From contig NZ_CAMLGT010000077.1 in assembly GCF_946479605.1 (NCBI RefSeq), positions 1-14,039 of the forward strand: a DNA stretch of 14,039 bases, in the 5' to 3' direction. Below, piece after piece: positions 1-6,572 of the stretch. Every line of letters begins with the position of its first letter. The first letter of the stretch is position 1. The position numbers and the translations under genes are program-made. Under the pieces are notes generated by a model. That model saw only the letters and a list, made by a program, of their open reading frames with translations, did not search any database and had not been told where the DNA came from. This stretch comes from an uncultured Lacibacter sp. Lineage in GTDB: Bacteria > Bacteroidota > Bacteroidia > Chitinophagales > Chitinophagaceae.

Positions 1-354
1 CCAGGCGTAAAGATCTATTCAACAATCCCTGGTGGTAATACCTACGGTTTTGCACAAGGTACAAGTATGGCCAGCCCTGTGGTAGCAGGCGTAGCAGCAT
101 TCATACTTTCATACTACCCAAATCTTACACCTGAGCAATTAAAGTATTGTATTGAAAAGGGAGCGCAAAACCCCAACCTGCAGGTAACAAAACCCGGCAC
201 TGAAAGCAAAGAAGATTTTGCCAATTTCAGCCGCACAGGTGGTTTGGTAAATGCATACGAATCAGTAAAGATCGCAGCAACACTTACAGGCGATAAAAAA
301 GAAAACACAAAGCCATCGCCCAAACCAAAAGTTAAGAAATCGAAAAAAGGATAA
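1..354 (+). CDS. Subtilisin-like serine protease (S8 family), C-terminal part
   Basis: Open from the left edge in frame 1; only the last 117 residues are present. The GTSMASP motif at local residues 20-26 is the signature around the catalytic serine of S8 peptidases (Ser at local residue 22, bases 64-66). It is followed by the helix-forming [14 protein letters not shown] stretch usual in this family. The catalytic Asp and His would lie upstream, outside the window. After the catalytic core come about 50 residues ending in a Pro/Lys-rich tail ([14 protein letters not shown]), with no recognisable secretion-sorting domain. The family is typically exported and hydrolyses peptide bonds; substrate and location cannot be read from this fragment. 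A strong intrinsic terminator follows 12 bases after the stop, so this is the last gene of its transcript. Confidence 0.93.
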   Translation, partial: PGVKIYSTIPGGNTYGFAQGTSMASPVVAGVAAFILSYYPNLTPEQLKYCIEKGAQNPNLQVTKPGTESKEDFANFSRTGGLVNAYESVKIAATLTGDKKENTKPSPKPKVKKSKKG

Positions 355-366
355 TAGTTCCGCTAT

Positions 367-397
367 AAAAACCCGCTGAAAAGCGGGTTTTCTTTTT
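367..397 (+). terminator. Intrinsic terminator after the S8 protease gene
   Basis: A perfect 10-bp stem (368-377 with 382-391, aaaacccgct/agcgggtttt) closes a GAAA loop and is followed by a T-rich tract to 397. Confidence 0.9.
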
Positions 398-451
398 ATG
401 TTTACAATATCATGTACGATTTTGTGTTTTACATGCCTCAAACCTTTTATC

Positions 452-961
452 ATGTCAAGACCAACCACTAACGACTACGCTCCTTTTTATCACAACTATG
501 TTATGAATGTGCAGGAAGATGACCTGCGTCAAGGCTTCGAAAACCAGGCAACTGTACTCGATTCATTCCTGGCCTCCATCCCCGATGCAAAAGCAGATCA
601 TGCGTATGCTGAAGGAAAATGGACCGTTAAGCAACTTATTCAGCACATGATTGATGCTGAACGAATTTTTGCACACAGGGCATTGTGGTTTGCACGACAG
701 AGTGCTGCACCGCTCAGTGGATTTGATGAGAACGAATATGCTGCTATTGTAGATGTAAGTAAACGTTCATTACAATCGCTGAACGATGAATTCAGGGCTG
801 TTCGTAAAAGCAGTGAATTTCTGTTTAACAGTTTCTCTCCAAAAGAATTAAACACGAGCGGCATTGCCAACAACAATTCCATTACCGTAAATGCATTAGG
901 CTTTGTTACATTAGGACACTTTCTGCATCATAAACGGATAATGGAAGAACGTTATTTTTAA
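452..961 (+). CDS. DinB-like metal-binding four-helix-bundle protein
   Basis: A 169-residue protein beginning MSRPTTND. An in-frame ATG at 398 would add 18 residues (MFTISCTILCFTCLKPFI) that overlap the upstream region and do not match the family; the ATG at 452 gives the usual length. The pattern GKWTVKQLIQHMIDAERIFAHRAL (residues 55-78, split here as GKWTVKQLIQHM and IDAERIFAHRAL) and LGHFLHHKRIMEERY near the C terminus are typical of the DinB superfamily. The three putative metal ligands are His65, His156 and His160. Members of this fold include thiol-dependent transferases and many uncharacterised stress-related enzymes; the reaction here is unknown. It has no signal peptide, so it is probably cytoplasmic. 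It is flanked by terminators on both sides and appears monocistronic. I found no convincing promoter box upstream. Confidence 0.87.
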   Translation: MSRPTTNDYAPFYHNYVMNVQEDDLRQGFENQATVLDSFLASIPDAKADHAYAEGKWTVKQLIQHMIDAERIFAHRALWFARQSAAPLSGFDENEYAAIVDVSKRSLQSLNDEFRAVRKSSEFLFNSFSPKELNTSGIANNNSITVNALGFVTLGHFLHHKRIMEERYF

Positions 962-966
962 ACAGG

Positions 967-1000
967 TCAGGCCCCGTTTCCGGGGCCTGATGTTTTTTTT
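967..1000 (+). terminator. Intrinsic terminator after the DinB-like gene
   Basis: A 10-bp stem (967-976 with 981-990, tcaggccccg/cggggcctga) with a TTTC loop is followed by a run of T to 1000. On the minus strand the same hairpin lies just past the 3' end of rnpB but has only a weak U-tract there, so it mainly serves the plus-strand gene. Confidence 0.9.
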
Positions 1001-1004
1001 AAAA

Positions 1005-1347
1005 GCTGTAAACCTGTAAGCCGGATTTTGTCGTGAGCTATCATTTATCTGTCCAGCAACTTACGCTGAAGGATCAATCTGCCTACCCTCCGTCATCGAG
1101 CGAGCAGCTCTCATGCGACGGTTTATGTGGCATTTCAGCACGCAAGGTTTACCCCGTTACAACATTACTGTTATAACCTGCAGGCTCTTACCCTGTTTTT
1201 TCACCCTTACCCTGCTTTGCAGCGGGCGGTTATTTTCTGTGGCACTTTCTGTTGCTCCTTTCGGAACACCCGGCTCTTCACCGGTGCGTTGCTCTGTGCT
1301 GTCCGGACTTTCCTCTTCCCGAAGGAAACGATAGCTTAGTTTACAGC
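1005..1347 (-). ncRNA. rnpB: RNase P RNA, class A
   Basis: The catalytic RNA of RNase P, which trims the 5' leader from precursor tRNAs. On the minus strand I can read the conserved core: GAGGAAAGTCCGGAC (1301-1315), the GGTAAGAGC loop region (1184-1192), ACAGATAAATGATAG (1038-1052) and the 3' ACAAAATCCGGCTTAC element (1016-1031). The ends are set by helix P1: GCTGTAAAC at 1339-1347 pairs perfectly with GTTTACAGC at 1005-1013, giving about 343 nt, normal for bacterial type A. A TAnnTTTG promoter box lies 6 nt upstream of the proposed 5' end. Open reading frames in this interval on both strands are accidental. The exact mature 3' end is uncertain by a few bases. Confidence 0.96.
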
Positions 1348-1352
1348 GGTGG

Positions 1353-1360
1353 CAAAAATA
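1353..1360 (-). promoter_or_regulatory. -7 promoter box for rnpB
   Basis: On the minus strand this reads TATTTTTG, a perfect match to the Bacteroidota TAnnTTTG element, ending 6 nt before the P1-defined start of RNase P RNA at 1347. No TTTG -33 box is seen at the expected distance; that position is occupied by the 9-bp repeat cluster. Confidence 0.75.
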
Positions 1361-1374
1361 CAATATCTAAGCAG

Positions 1375-1427
1375 GTATGCCATACTTATTATAGAATGCC
1401 ATACTTCAGCAACAGATTAAGTATGGC
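1375..1427. repeat. Cluster of three gccatactt repeats upstream of rnpB
   Basis: The 11-mer atgccatactt occurs at 1377-1387 and again at 1396-1406, starting exactly 19 bp apart. An inverted copy of its last nine bases, aagtatggc, lies at 1419-1427. The first copy also sits in a small odd palindrome, gtatg-c-catac (1375-1385). The cluster overlaps and precedes the expected -33 region of the rnpB promoter. No protein-coding gene is present between rnpB and the bacilliredoxin terminator. It could be an operator or a remnant of a mobile repeat. Confidence 0.6.
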
Positions 1428-1437
1428 CTAGCTATCC

Positions 1438-1468
1438 AAAAAAAATCCCTCAACAAAAGTTGAGGGAT
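1438..1468 (-). terminator. Intrinsic terminator of the bacilliredoxin gene
   Basis: A perfect 10-bp stem (1445-1454 with 1459-1468, atccctcaac/gttgagggat) has a four-base loop. On the minus strand it is followed by eight U (A-run at 1438-1445), 25 nt past the stop codon of the gene. Confidence 0.92.
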
Positions 1469-1492
1469 ACGATAAACATTTTTGCTGCTGCA

Positions 1493-1909
1493 TTAATTGC
1501 AATGCTCATCAAATGCACTGATGAGGTTTTGTGCAATCATCTGCGCAGGACGACCTTCGATGTTGTGGCGCTCAATAATATGCACCAACTGTCCATCTTT
1601 AAATAAAGCAATAGCTGGTGAGCTTGGAGGATAAGGCAACAAATGCTCACGGATCTTCTTCACGGCATCAATATCAAAACCTGCAAAGCTGGTAAGCAAA
1701 TGATCAGGACGTTTGGTGCTGTTGCTAACAGCCATCAACACACCTGGTCTTGCACTACCTGCTGCACAACCACAAACCGAATTAATAAACACAAGGCTTG
1801 TACCTTTTTGTGCCAATGCAGTATCTACTGCATCAGGTGATAATAATTCTTCAAATCCTCCTTCGGTCATCTCCCCTTTCATGGGTAATACTATTTCTGC
1901 TGGATACAT
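1493..1909 (-). CDS. Bacilliredoxin, BrxA/BrxB (YphP/YqiW) family
   Basis: A 138-residue cytoplasmic thioredoxin-fold protein. Bacilliredoxins remove bacillithiol from S-bacillithiolated proteins in organisms that make this thiol, including many Bacteroidota. The family's active-site CGC motif is present at residues 46-48 within NSVCGCAAG. The N terminus (MYPAEIVLPMKGEMTEGGFEE) and the segment YPPSSPAIALFKDGQLVH match the family's conserved ends, and the length is normal. The ATG at 1907-1909 is the only sensible start. A TAnnTTTG box (TAGCTTTG) lies about 26 bases upstream of the ATG and an intrinsic terminator follows, so it is monocistronic. It is divergent from a small heat-shock gene, in line with a stress role. 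Which of the two paralogue names applies cannot be decided from sequence alone. Confidence 0.95.
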   Translation of the reverse strand: MYPAEIVLPMKGEMTEGGFEELLSPDAVDTALAQKGTSLVFINSVCGCAAGSARPGVLMAVSNSTKRPDHLLTSFAGFDIDAVKKIREHLLPYPPSSPAIALFKDGQLVHIIERHNIEGRPAQMIAQNLISAFDEHCN

Positions 1910-1934
1910 AGTTGAATTGATTTAAAATTTTATG

Positions 1935-1942
1935 CAAAGCTA
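1935..1942 (-). promoter_or_regulatory. -7 promoter box for bacilliredoxin
   Basis: Minus-strand TAGCTTTG matches TAnnTTTG exactly and predicts a 5' untranslated leader of roughly 20 nt. There is no clear TTTG at the -33 spacing. Confidence 0.65.
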
Positions 1943-2116
1943 CAGGAATTGAAAGTTCAATCATCCGAAAAAGAAATTTTGACAGTTAGATTGCAATTAA
2001 ACCGACTTATTGTCGCTAACATTTGTTTTAAACTGTAATGAAGTCCTGAAACAGTTGGTTGGAACATGCTTTGATGATTTCATACCATTATTAAAAACAA
2101 TTAAAACTTTAATACT

Positions 2117-2548
2117 ATGACAATGGTAAAATTGCACAGCCCCGCTCAGAAACATTTCAACAACATTTTTGATGAGCTTTTTAATGAGTTGCCTGCATTT
2201 GGCAAAACAGTAAACAACCTCTTTTCGCCGGCAGTAAACATTGTTGAAACAAAAGATGCTTACCATCTTGAGCTGAATGCTCCGGGTAGAAACAAAGAAG
2301 ATTTTACCATAGCTGTTGACAAGGGTTTACTCACCATCAGCTATGAAAAGAAAGAAGAAGTAAAGAATGACGAGGTAAAAGTAGTTCGTCGTGAATTCAG
2401 CTACCAAAGTTTTAAACGCAGCTTTACCGTGGATGAAAAGATCAATACAGAAGCCATTCAGGCGAAATACGAAAATGGTTTGCTGAAGCTTTTACTGCCT
2501 AAAAAAGCAGATTTACAACAGCCGGTGAAGACCATCAATATTCAGTAA
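2117..2548 (+). CDS. Hsp20/alpha-crystallin small heat-shock protein
   Basis: A 143-residue ATP-independent holdase chaperone that binds unfolding proteins in the cytoplasm. The alpha-crystallin domain spans about residues 38-130: it opens with SPAVNIVETKDAYHLELNAPG and closes with YENGLLKLLLPKK, the usual A.Y.NGVL.L..PK signature. The C-terminal I-x-I oligomerisation motif is seen as INI (residues 140-142). The length is typical. Two ATG codons are close together (2117 and 2123); the first follows an A-rich leader usual for this phylum. The gene is divergent from bacilliredoxin and followed by a strong terminator, so it is its own unit. I could not identify a convincing TAnnTTTG box or heat-shock operator in the 207-bp divergent region. 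Confidence 0.96.
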   Translation: MTMVKLHSPAQKHFNNIFDELFNELPAFGKTVNNLFSPAVNIVETKDAYHLELNAPGRNKEDFTIAVDKGLLTISYEKKEEVKNDEVKVVRREFSYQSFKRSFTVDEKINTEAIQAKYENGLLKLLLPKKADLQQPVKTINIQ

Positions 2549-2589
2549 CAGCATTCATATAGCTTGTTTTATAGCAGTTGGTTTTGGTC

Positions 2590-2620
2590 CCCCGTTGTTT
2601 TTACAACGGGGTTTTTATTT
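2590..2620 (+). terminator. Intrinsic terminator after hsp20
   Basis: A perfect 9-bp stem (2590-2598 with 2603-2611, ccccgttgt/acaacgggg) with a TTTT loop is followed by a T-rich tract. Confidence 0.9.
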
Positions 2621-2649
2621 CTCTTAACAAGTGTTTCCAAAGACATAAG

Positions 2650-2657
2650 TATCTTCG
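2650..2657 (+). promoter_or_regulatory. Candidate -7 box for the 2669 gene
   Basis: TATCTTCG resembles the TAnnTTTG element with one change and sits 11 bases before the ATG at 2669, implying a very short leader. A similar TACTTTCG box precedes the gene at 12048. Confidence 0.45.
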
Positions 2658-2668
2658 CCACGATCGAC

Positions 2669-3922
2669 ATGAAAACATTAGTAACCCTTTTTGCTTGTTT
2701 GTTTATCCTGTTCCAGTCCAACGCACAGGATATTCCTGATACAGCGCACGTAAATCTGCCTCCGGCAGATACTGTTCTACGCATCCGTAATCTTAACCCT
2801 TATTTTACCTTGCATGTAGACAGTTCCCTTTCTTACAAGCTTGAGATCAATAAAGAAATAAGTAACTATTACTGGTATCTAAAGAACTCCCCCGTTGGTT
2901 TGCGCATTAATAAAGACAACGGATTACTTACTTTCAAAGCAGACAAAGCTTATTTCCTTTCAGGACGGTTGAAGTATGATGTTGAATACAAAGTACAGTT
3001 GGGCGTACAAAACCTGAATAATCCAACAGAAAAAGCGGATACGATGTTTACCATTGTGTTCTTTAATACCGAGATCATACAATCAAAGATCCGGCCTTCT
3101 GTTTCGGCAACTATCACAGTAGACGAAGGTGATACCGCAAGAATTTCCCTCAACTGCGAAAACGGGAATTTCCCCATTGAGTATATTAATTTCGAAAGCA
3201 ATATCCCCATTAAACCTGAATACCAGATCGCAAAATGTAAAGATGAATTTGTATGGTTCATCCCCTATGATTTTGTGAAAGATAACGATAGCGGTAAAAT
3301 AAAAATCGTTCGTCTGCTGTTTGTTGGTGCCGACAAATTCAGGAATAAGGATACAGCAGTTGTACGTGTGATTGTAAGAGATGCCATTAACTATCCGCTT
3401 AAACGGCAGGAATACGATAAGCTGGTAAATGATTACAACCGGTATATACAACAGTTGAAGTTCACCTTCCGTACCATGGACAAAAAAATTAAGAAGACGA
3501 GAAACTCAAGGGTGGCCTTTGATATGACCTCATCTTCATCAGCTTTAGCAGGTACCATTCTCAGCACATCAAAAAACGAAGATCAGAAAAATGTTGGGCG
3601 TGTGTTACCTGCAGTTGGCGTTACACTGGTGCCGGTAAAAGAAGCAGTATCGCCCAATAAAGTAAACGATCAGAATTCCGTATCGCTTGTACGTACGAGC
3701 ATCAGACGATTGGAATATATTGTTCAGGAAAACGCTTTGCTTGGCGAAAAAGATCCGGACATTATTACAAAAACAAACAAGCTTCGTACAGATCTCAAAC
3801 AAATACAATTGCAGTTAATAGATGTGCCGCTGGAGGAAATTGAAACAGGAGATCCGAAAGATGCAAACAAATATTTTGACGATCCGAAAGTGAACCGCAA
3901 GTACCGCTCGAAAAAAAGATAA
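2669..3922 (+). CDS. Secreted protein of unknown function with Ig-like beta-rich N-terminal half
   Basis: A 417-residue protein starting at the ATG at 2669. A longer frame from 2564 would run through the hsp20 terminator and is rejected; the chosen start gives a clean signal peptide (MKTLVTLFACLFILFQSNA, then Gln20). After a Pro-rich spacer, residues about 45-240 are rich in alternating beta-strand pattern. They include a segment (SPVGLRINKDNGLLTFKADK, about 74-93) resembling cadherin-like or putative Ig domains of surface proteins. Residues 245-285 are helical and basic. A Ser/Ala/Gly-rich stretch (285-323) follows, then a probable coiled-coil helix (340-395) and a very basic C-terminal end. 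The family is not recognised with confidence. It is probably periplasmic or surface exposed. It is the only gene of its transcript, ending at a bidirectional terminator shared with the convergent NTF2-like gene. Confidence 0.8.
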   Translation: MKTLVTLFACLFILFQSNAQDIPDTAHVNLPPADTVLRIRNLNPYFTLHVDSSLSYKLEINKEISNYYWYLKNSPVGLRINKDNGLLTFKADKAYFLSGRLKYDVEYKVQLGVQNLNNPTEKADTMFTIVFFNTEIIQSKIRPSVSATITVDEGDTARISLNCENGNFPIEYINFESNIPIKPEYQIAKCKDEFVWFIPYDFVKDNDSGKIKIVRLLFVGADKFRNKDTAVVRVIVRDAINYPLKRQEYDKLVNDYNRYIQQLKFTFRTMDKKIKKTRNSRVAFDMTSSSSALAGTILSTSKNEDQKNVGRVLPAVGVTLVPVKEAVSPNKVNDQNSVSLVRTSIRRLEYIVQENALLGEKDPDIITKTNKLRTDLKQIQLQLIDVPLEEIETGDPKDANKYFDDPKVNRKYRSKKR

Positions 3923-3957
3923 AAATAAAAGCCCTGCAATATGCGGGGCTTTTATTT
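3923..3957. terminator. Bidirectional terminator between convergent genes
   Basis: The stem gccctgc/gcggggc (3931-3937 with 3943-3949, one T-G pair) is flanked by aaataaaa on the left and ttttattt on the right. It therefore works as an intrinsic terminator for the plus gene ending at 3922 and the minus gene ending at 3965. Confidence 0.88.
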
Positions 3958-3964
3958 AGAAATA

Positions 3965-4435
3965 TTATTTGCAATCCGTTTTACGTCTTGTATCTATAAT
4001 GTGCTGTACTTTCCAAACTCCGTTTATCCGCACAAGCTGAAATGAGTTAACTCCACAATGGCTGAAGTTACCTTTGTAATAAAATTCATACGGTGTCCAA
4101 ACGCTTGCCAAAGCACCATCAATATGCACTGCTCCAAATGTGATGCGTTCGTCAGCATCGCCTTTTGTTGATTTACCAACAAATGAAGCAAACTCATTGA
4201 TGTTTTCTGTACGCACAATGGTTTCTCCTTCTTTTGTGCGGCTGATGGTTTGTAACACTACCCATGGCGAAAACACATTCTTCAAACCAACAGAGTCTGC
4301 ATTCTTCATTGCTGCAAACATATTGTTAACAACAGCTTTTACAGAATCCTCTGTGCTCTGTGCTGCAGCACTGAAGCAAAGCATTATTGTTAAAGAAAGC
4401 GTAAGAACAGATTTTATACCGGTTGTTTTAGTCAT
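3965..4435 (-). CDS. Exported NTF2-like (SnoaL/lumazine-binding-like fold) protein
   Basis: A 156-residue protein with a signal peptide (hydrophobic segment about residues 8-25 ending SAAA, then Gln26). The mature part has the shape of a small NTF2-like domain. It starts with a helix carrying TEDSVKAVVNNMFAAMKNADSVGLKNVFSP, given here as TEDSVKAVVNNMF and AAMKNADSVGLKNVFSP. Beta strands then carry VWTPYEFYYKGNFSHCGVNSF, and it ends VRINGVWKVQHIIDTRR, where the GxWKVxHI strand is a hallmark of this fold in Bacteroidota. Such domains serve as small enzymes or ligand-binding proteins; no specific catalytic residues can be assigned. It is probably periplasmic. The start at 4433-4435 is divergent from the YPDG-repeat gene, with only 42 bp between start codons. 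Confidence 0.85.
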   Translation of the reverse strand: MTKTTGIKSVLTLSLTIMLCFSAAAQSTEDSVKAVVNNMFAAMKNADSVGLKNVFSPWVVLQTISRTKEGETIVRTENINEFASFVGKSTKGDADERITFGAVHIDGALASVWTPYEFYYKGNFSHCGVNSFQLVRINGVWKVQHIIDTRRKTDCK

Positions 4436-4477
4436 TTGGCAGATTGTTTGAATTACAAGAGTAAAAACTTACCGACT
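4436..4477. promoter_or_regulatory. Compact 42-bp divergent promoter region
   Basis: Only 42 bp separate two divergent secreted-protein start codons, so both promoters must overlap each other or a coding region. The minus strand carries TACTCTTG, one base from TAnnTTTG; the plus strand has TTTG at 4446-4449 but no good -7 box. Co-regulation is likely but inferred. Confidence 0.5.
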
Positions 4478-5005
4478 ATGGCAAACGTAAAATTCTACCA
4501 ATGGTCAATAGCCCTGATGATGACTGTAGCAGCCACATCAGCATCGGCTCAGATTTTTCCCACAAACGGCGGAATTTTTGGCAACAAAACCAATCGCCCT
4601 GTAACTAGGCCCGATGGCAGCCGCCAATGGCCTGATGGTACTGTCCAATACCCTGATGGCACAACCCGCTACCCCGATGGCGCAGTACGCTATCCTGATG
4701 GACGTATGAGCTACCCTCGTAACAACAACCGTGGTTACGACAATTGCAATCACCGCACAAACCTTCCTCCCGGACAAGCGAAGAAAGTATATGGTGGCCA
4801 TGCAAGGGATTATGCAAAAGGTAAAGGAAAAGGTAAAAAAGGATGCGACTGCGATCACCGTCATGATGGTGGTTGGGACGACAGGAATGTGAGAACATAT
4901 CCGCAACAGTATCCACAGTACCCTAGCTATCCACAGCAGTATCCTAACAACACACCGCAAAACGGTGGTCGTAAACCAAGCCGCACAAGTAATCCTAATT
5001 TGTAA
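4478..5005 (+). CDS. Secreted low-complexity protein with five YPDG heptad repeats
   Basis: A 175-residue protein. The ATG at 4478 is preferred over the one at 4436 because it directly yields a signal peptide (MANVKFYQWSIALMMTVAATSASA, cleavage before Gln25) and leaves room for a promoter. The mature protein has a tandem array of five 7-residue units of the form PDG-x-x-x-[WY] (residues 45-79). Then comes a segment with NLPPGQAKKVYGGHARDYA (95-113), a motif I associate with small secreted Bacteroidota proteins. A GK-rich basic run (114-122) and a Cys/His/Asp cluster CDCDHRHD (123-130) follow. A second low-complexity block of YPQQYP-type repeats (141-156) comes next. Function unknown. The aromatic repeats suggest binding to a surface, polysaccharide or cell wall, and the CDCDHRHD cluster could bind metal; both are inference. 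Confidence 0.82.
   Translation: MANVKFYQWSIALMMTVAATSASAQIFPTNGGIFGNKTNRPVTRPDGSRQWPDGTVQYPDGTTRYPDGAVRYPDGRMSYPRNNNRGYDNCNHRTNLPPGQAKKVYGGHARDYAKGKGKGKKGCDCDHRHDGGWDDRNVRTYPQQYPQYPSYPQQYPNNTPQNGGRKPSRTSNPNL
4610..4714 (+). repeat. Five in-frame 21-bp tandem repeats
   Basis: Units start at 4610, 4631, 4652, 4673 and 4694; each begins cc[ct]gatgg and is exactly 21 bp. They encode the heptads PDGSRQW, PDGTVQY, PDGTTRY, PDGAVRY and PDGRMSY. The third-codon positions and the middle of each unit have diverged, so the array is not freshly expanded. Confidence 0.9.
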
Positions 5006-5021
5006 ACGGTAGAAGTTGAAA

Positions 5022-5057
5022 TAAAAAAAGTCCCCCGCTAAAACGGGGGACTTTTGC
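5022..5057. terminator. Bidirectional terminator between convergent genes
   Basis: The stem aaaagtcccccg/cgggggactttt (5026-5037 with 5044-5055) has A-rich sequence on the left and T on the right. It terminates the YPDG gene from the left and the decarboxylase gene from the right. Confidence 0.9.
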
Positions 5058-5074
5058 TTGTTGGTTATTTGAAA

Positions 5075-6508
5075 TTAATAACCCAATATCTTCAACATAC
5101 TTTGTGCGGTTTGTTCTTTTGCATACACCCAGTCAACGAGCTTCCCGTTTTTATCGTGCCCCACAATAATGTGTTTAGGCGATGGAATCATGCAGTGCTT
5201 GATGCCACCGTATCCGCTGATCTGATCCTGGTATGCGCCGGTGTGGAAAAAACCAACATACAATGGCTCCTGTGTTTCATTACCATTCAGCTTTGGAAGA
5301 AATACTTCATTGATATGTTCTTCTGAATCGTAGTAATCATGACTGTCGCAGGTAATACCGCCCAACACCACACGCTGGTAATCGTTCTCCCATTTATTGA
5401 TCGGTAGCATTAAAAACTTTTCACCAATGCCCCATGTATCAGGTAATGTGGTGATGAATGAAGAATCGATCATGTACCAGTTCTCACGGTCGTTCTGTGT
5501 TTTTTGACCAAGTACCGAATAGATATGTGCCATGCTTTCACCTACTGTAAAGCTTCCGAACTCAGTATATATATTCGGCATGGGCACCCCTGCTTTTTTA
5601 CAGGTTTTCTTGATCGTGGAAACTATTTCGTGAATCATGAATTGATAATCGTAATCAAAACCAAGCGAGTGCTTAATAGGAAACCCGCCGCCGATGTTGA
5701 TGGAATCAAGTTCAGGACATATCTTTTTTAACTGGCAATACAGTGTTACTACCTTGTTTAATTCACTCCAGTAATAAATATCATCCTTAATTCCTTTGTT
5801 GAGGAAAATGTGCAGCATCTTTAACTGGAAGCGGTCTTCGTTGCCTTCGATCTTATCAACATAAAACTCTAGAATATCTCTTGCACGGATACCGAGGCGT
5901 GAAGTATAGAAAGGGAAAGTAGGTTCTTCTTCTGCTGCTACACGTATACCCAGCTTAAAAGGAACTTTTACCGTTTTCTTGTATTGCTGCAACTCTTCTT
6001 TGTTATCAAGAATTGGGGTTACATTTTTAAAACCGCTGTTCAGCAGTTTTGCAATGCGTTGAATATAGGGCTTCTGTTTATAACCATTGCAGATGATCTG
6101 GATGTCTTTTGTGATCTTCTTTTTCTGATAAAGCTTATTGATGATCTCAATATCGTACGCATACGAAGTTTCAAGATGGATCTCATGCTTTAACGCTTCT
6201 TCCACCACAAATGAAAAGTGACTGCTCTTGGTACAATAGCAATAAAAATACTTCCCTTCGTAACGATGTTTTTTAAATGCCGCATCAAACATCTTCTTTG
6301 CCTTTTTGATCTGCATCCCGATCTTCGGCAGGTATGTCAGCTTCATAGGCGTACCATACTTATCAATCAATGCTTTCACATCAAGTCCGTTGAACTGGAG
6401 ATAGCCATCTTTTAATTCAAAGCCTTCCTGCGGAAAATTGAATGTTTGGTGTACGAGGTCGTTATACGTTTGATTGCTTAGTTGAAACGAGCGTTGGTCT
6501 TGTGTCAC
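5075..6508 (-). CDS. speA: PLP-dependent arginine decarboxylase (fold-type III, Bacteroidota ~477-aa form)
   Basis: A 477-residue cytoplasmic enzyme predicted to convert arginine to agmatine plus CO2 for polyamine synthesis. It has the alanine-racemase-like barrel plus beta-domain plan of the Orn/DAP/Arg decarboxylase group. The PLP Schiff-base lysine is probably Lys94 in YFYCYCTKSSHF; the glycine-rich phosphate loop is NIGGGFP (271-277); the EFGSF segment (316-320) occupies the place of the usual EPGR. CDSHD (387-391) is the substrate-side cysteine/aspartate motif contributed by the partner subunit. The start is GTG: an in-frame TGA lies one codon upstream, and the first internal ATG (Met56) would cut the fold. 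A TAnnTTTG box about 18 bases upstream supports the GTG. Specificity for arginine over another basic amino acid rests on resemblance to this subgroup. No polyamine genes adjoin it. Confidence 0.88.
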   Translation of the reverse strand: MTQDQRSFQLSNQTYNDLVHQTFNFPQEGFELKDGYLQFNGLDVKALIDKYGTPMKLTYLPKIGMQIKKAKKMFDAAFKKHRYEGKYFYCYCTKSSHFSFVVEEALKHEIHLETSYAYDIEIINKLYQKKKITKDIQIICNGYKQKPYIQRIAKLLNSGFKNVTPILDNKEELQQYKKTVKVPFKLGIRVAAEEEPTFPFYTSRLGIRARDILEFYVDKIEGNEDRFQLKMLHIFLNKGIKDDIYYWSELNKVVTLYCQLKKICPELDSINIGGGFPIKHSLGFDYDYQFMIHEIVSTIKKTCKKAGVPMPNIYTEFGSFTVGESMAHIYSVLGQKTQNDRENWYMIDSSFITTLPDTWGIGEKFLMLPINKWENDYQRVVLGGITCDSHDYYDSEEHINEVFLPKLNGNETQEPLYVGFFHTGAYQDQISGYGGIKHCMIPSPKHIIVGHDKNGKLVDWVYAKEQTAQSMLKILGY

Positions 6509-6525
6509 CTTTCAGAAATTTTGCA

Positions 6526-6533
6526 CAAACTTA
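6526..6533 (-). promoter_or_regulatory. -7 promoter box for the arginine decarboxylase gene
   Basis: Minus-strand TAAGTTTG matches TAnnTTTG exactly. It places transcription start about 10-12 nt before the GTG start codon, a very short leader that supports the GTG choice. Confidence 0.7.
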
Positions 6534-6572
6534 TTGTAAAAATAAATGCTGGGGCAGGAAGATTTTTGGAAG

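Noticed and set aside
398..451. N-terminal extension of the DinB-like protein from the ATG at 398
   Set aside because: The extra 18 residues do not fit the DinB fold and begin directly after the terminator U-tract; the ATG at 452 gives normal length.
1113..1363. Overlapping open frames of 68-73 codons on both strands
   Set aside because: They lie inside RNase P RNA; the conserved RNA elements explain the sequence.
1398..1427. Hairpin gccatactt/aagtatggc as a terminator
   Set aside because: A 12-base loop and no U-run on either side; treated as part of the repeat cluster instead.
4610..4714. 21-bp tandem repeats as a CRISPR-like array
   Set aside because: Units abut with no spacers, keep reading frame and encode heptads of a secreted protein.
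4538..4960. 140-codon antisense frame opposite the YPDG gene
   Set aside because: It is a shadow of the repeat-rich coding frame; its repeated residues mirror the sense codons, and no promoter or start context supports it.
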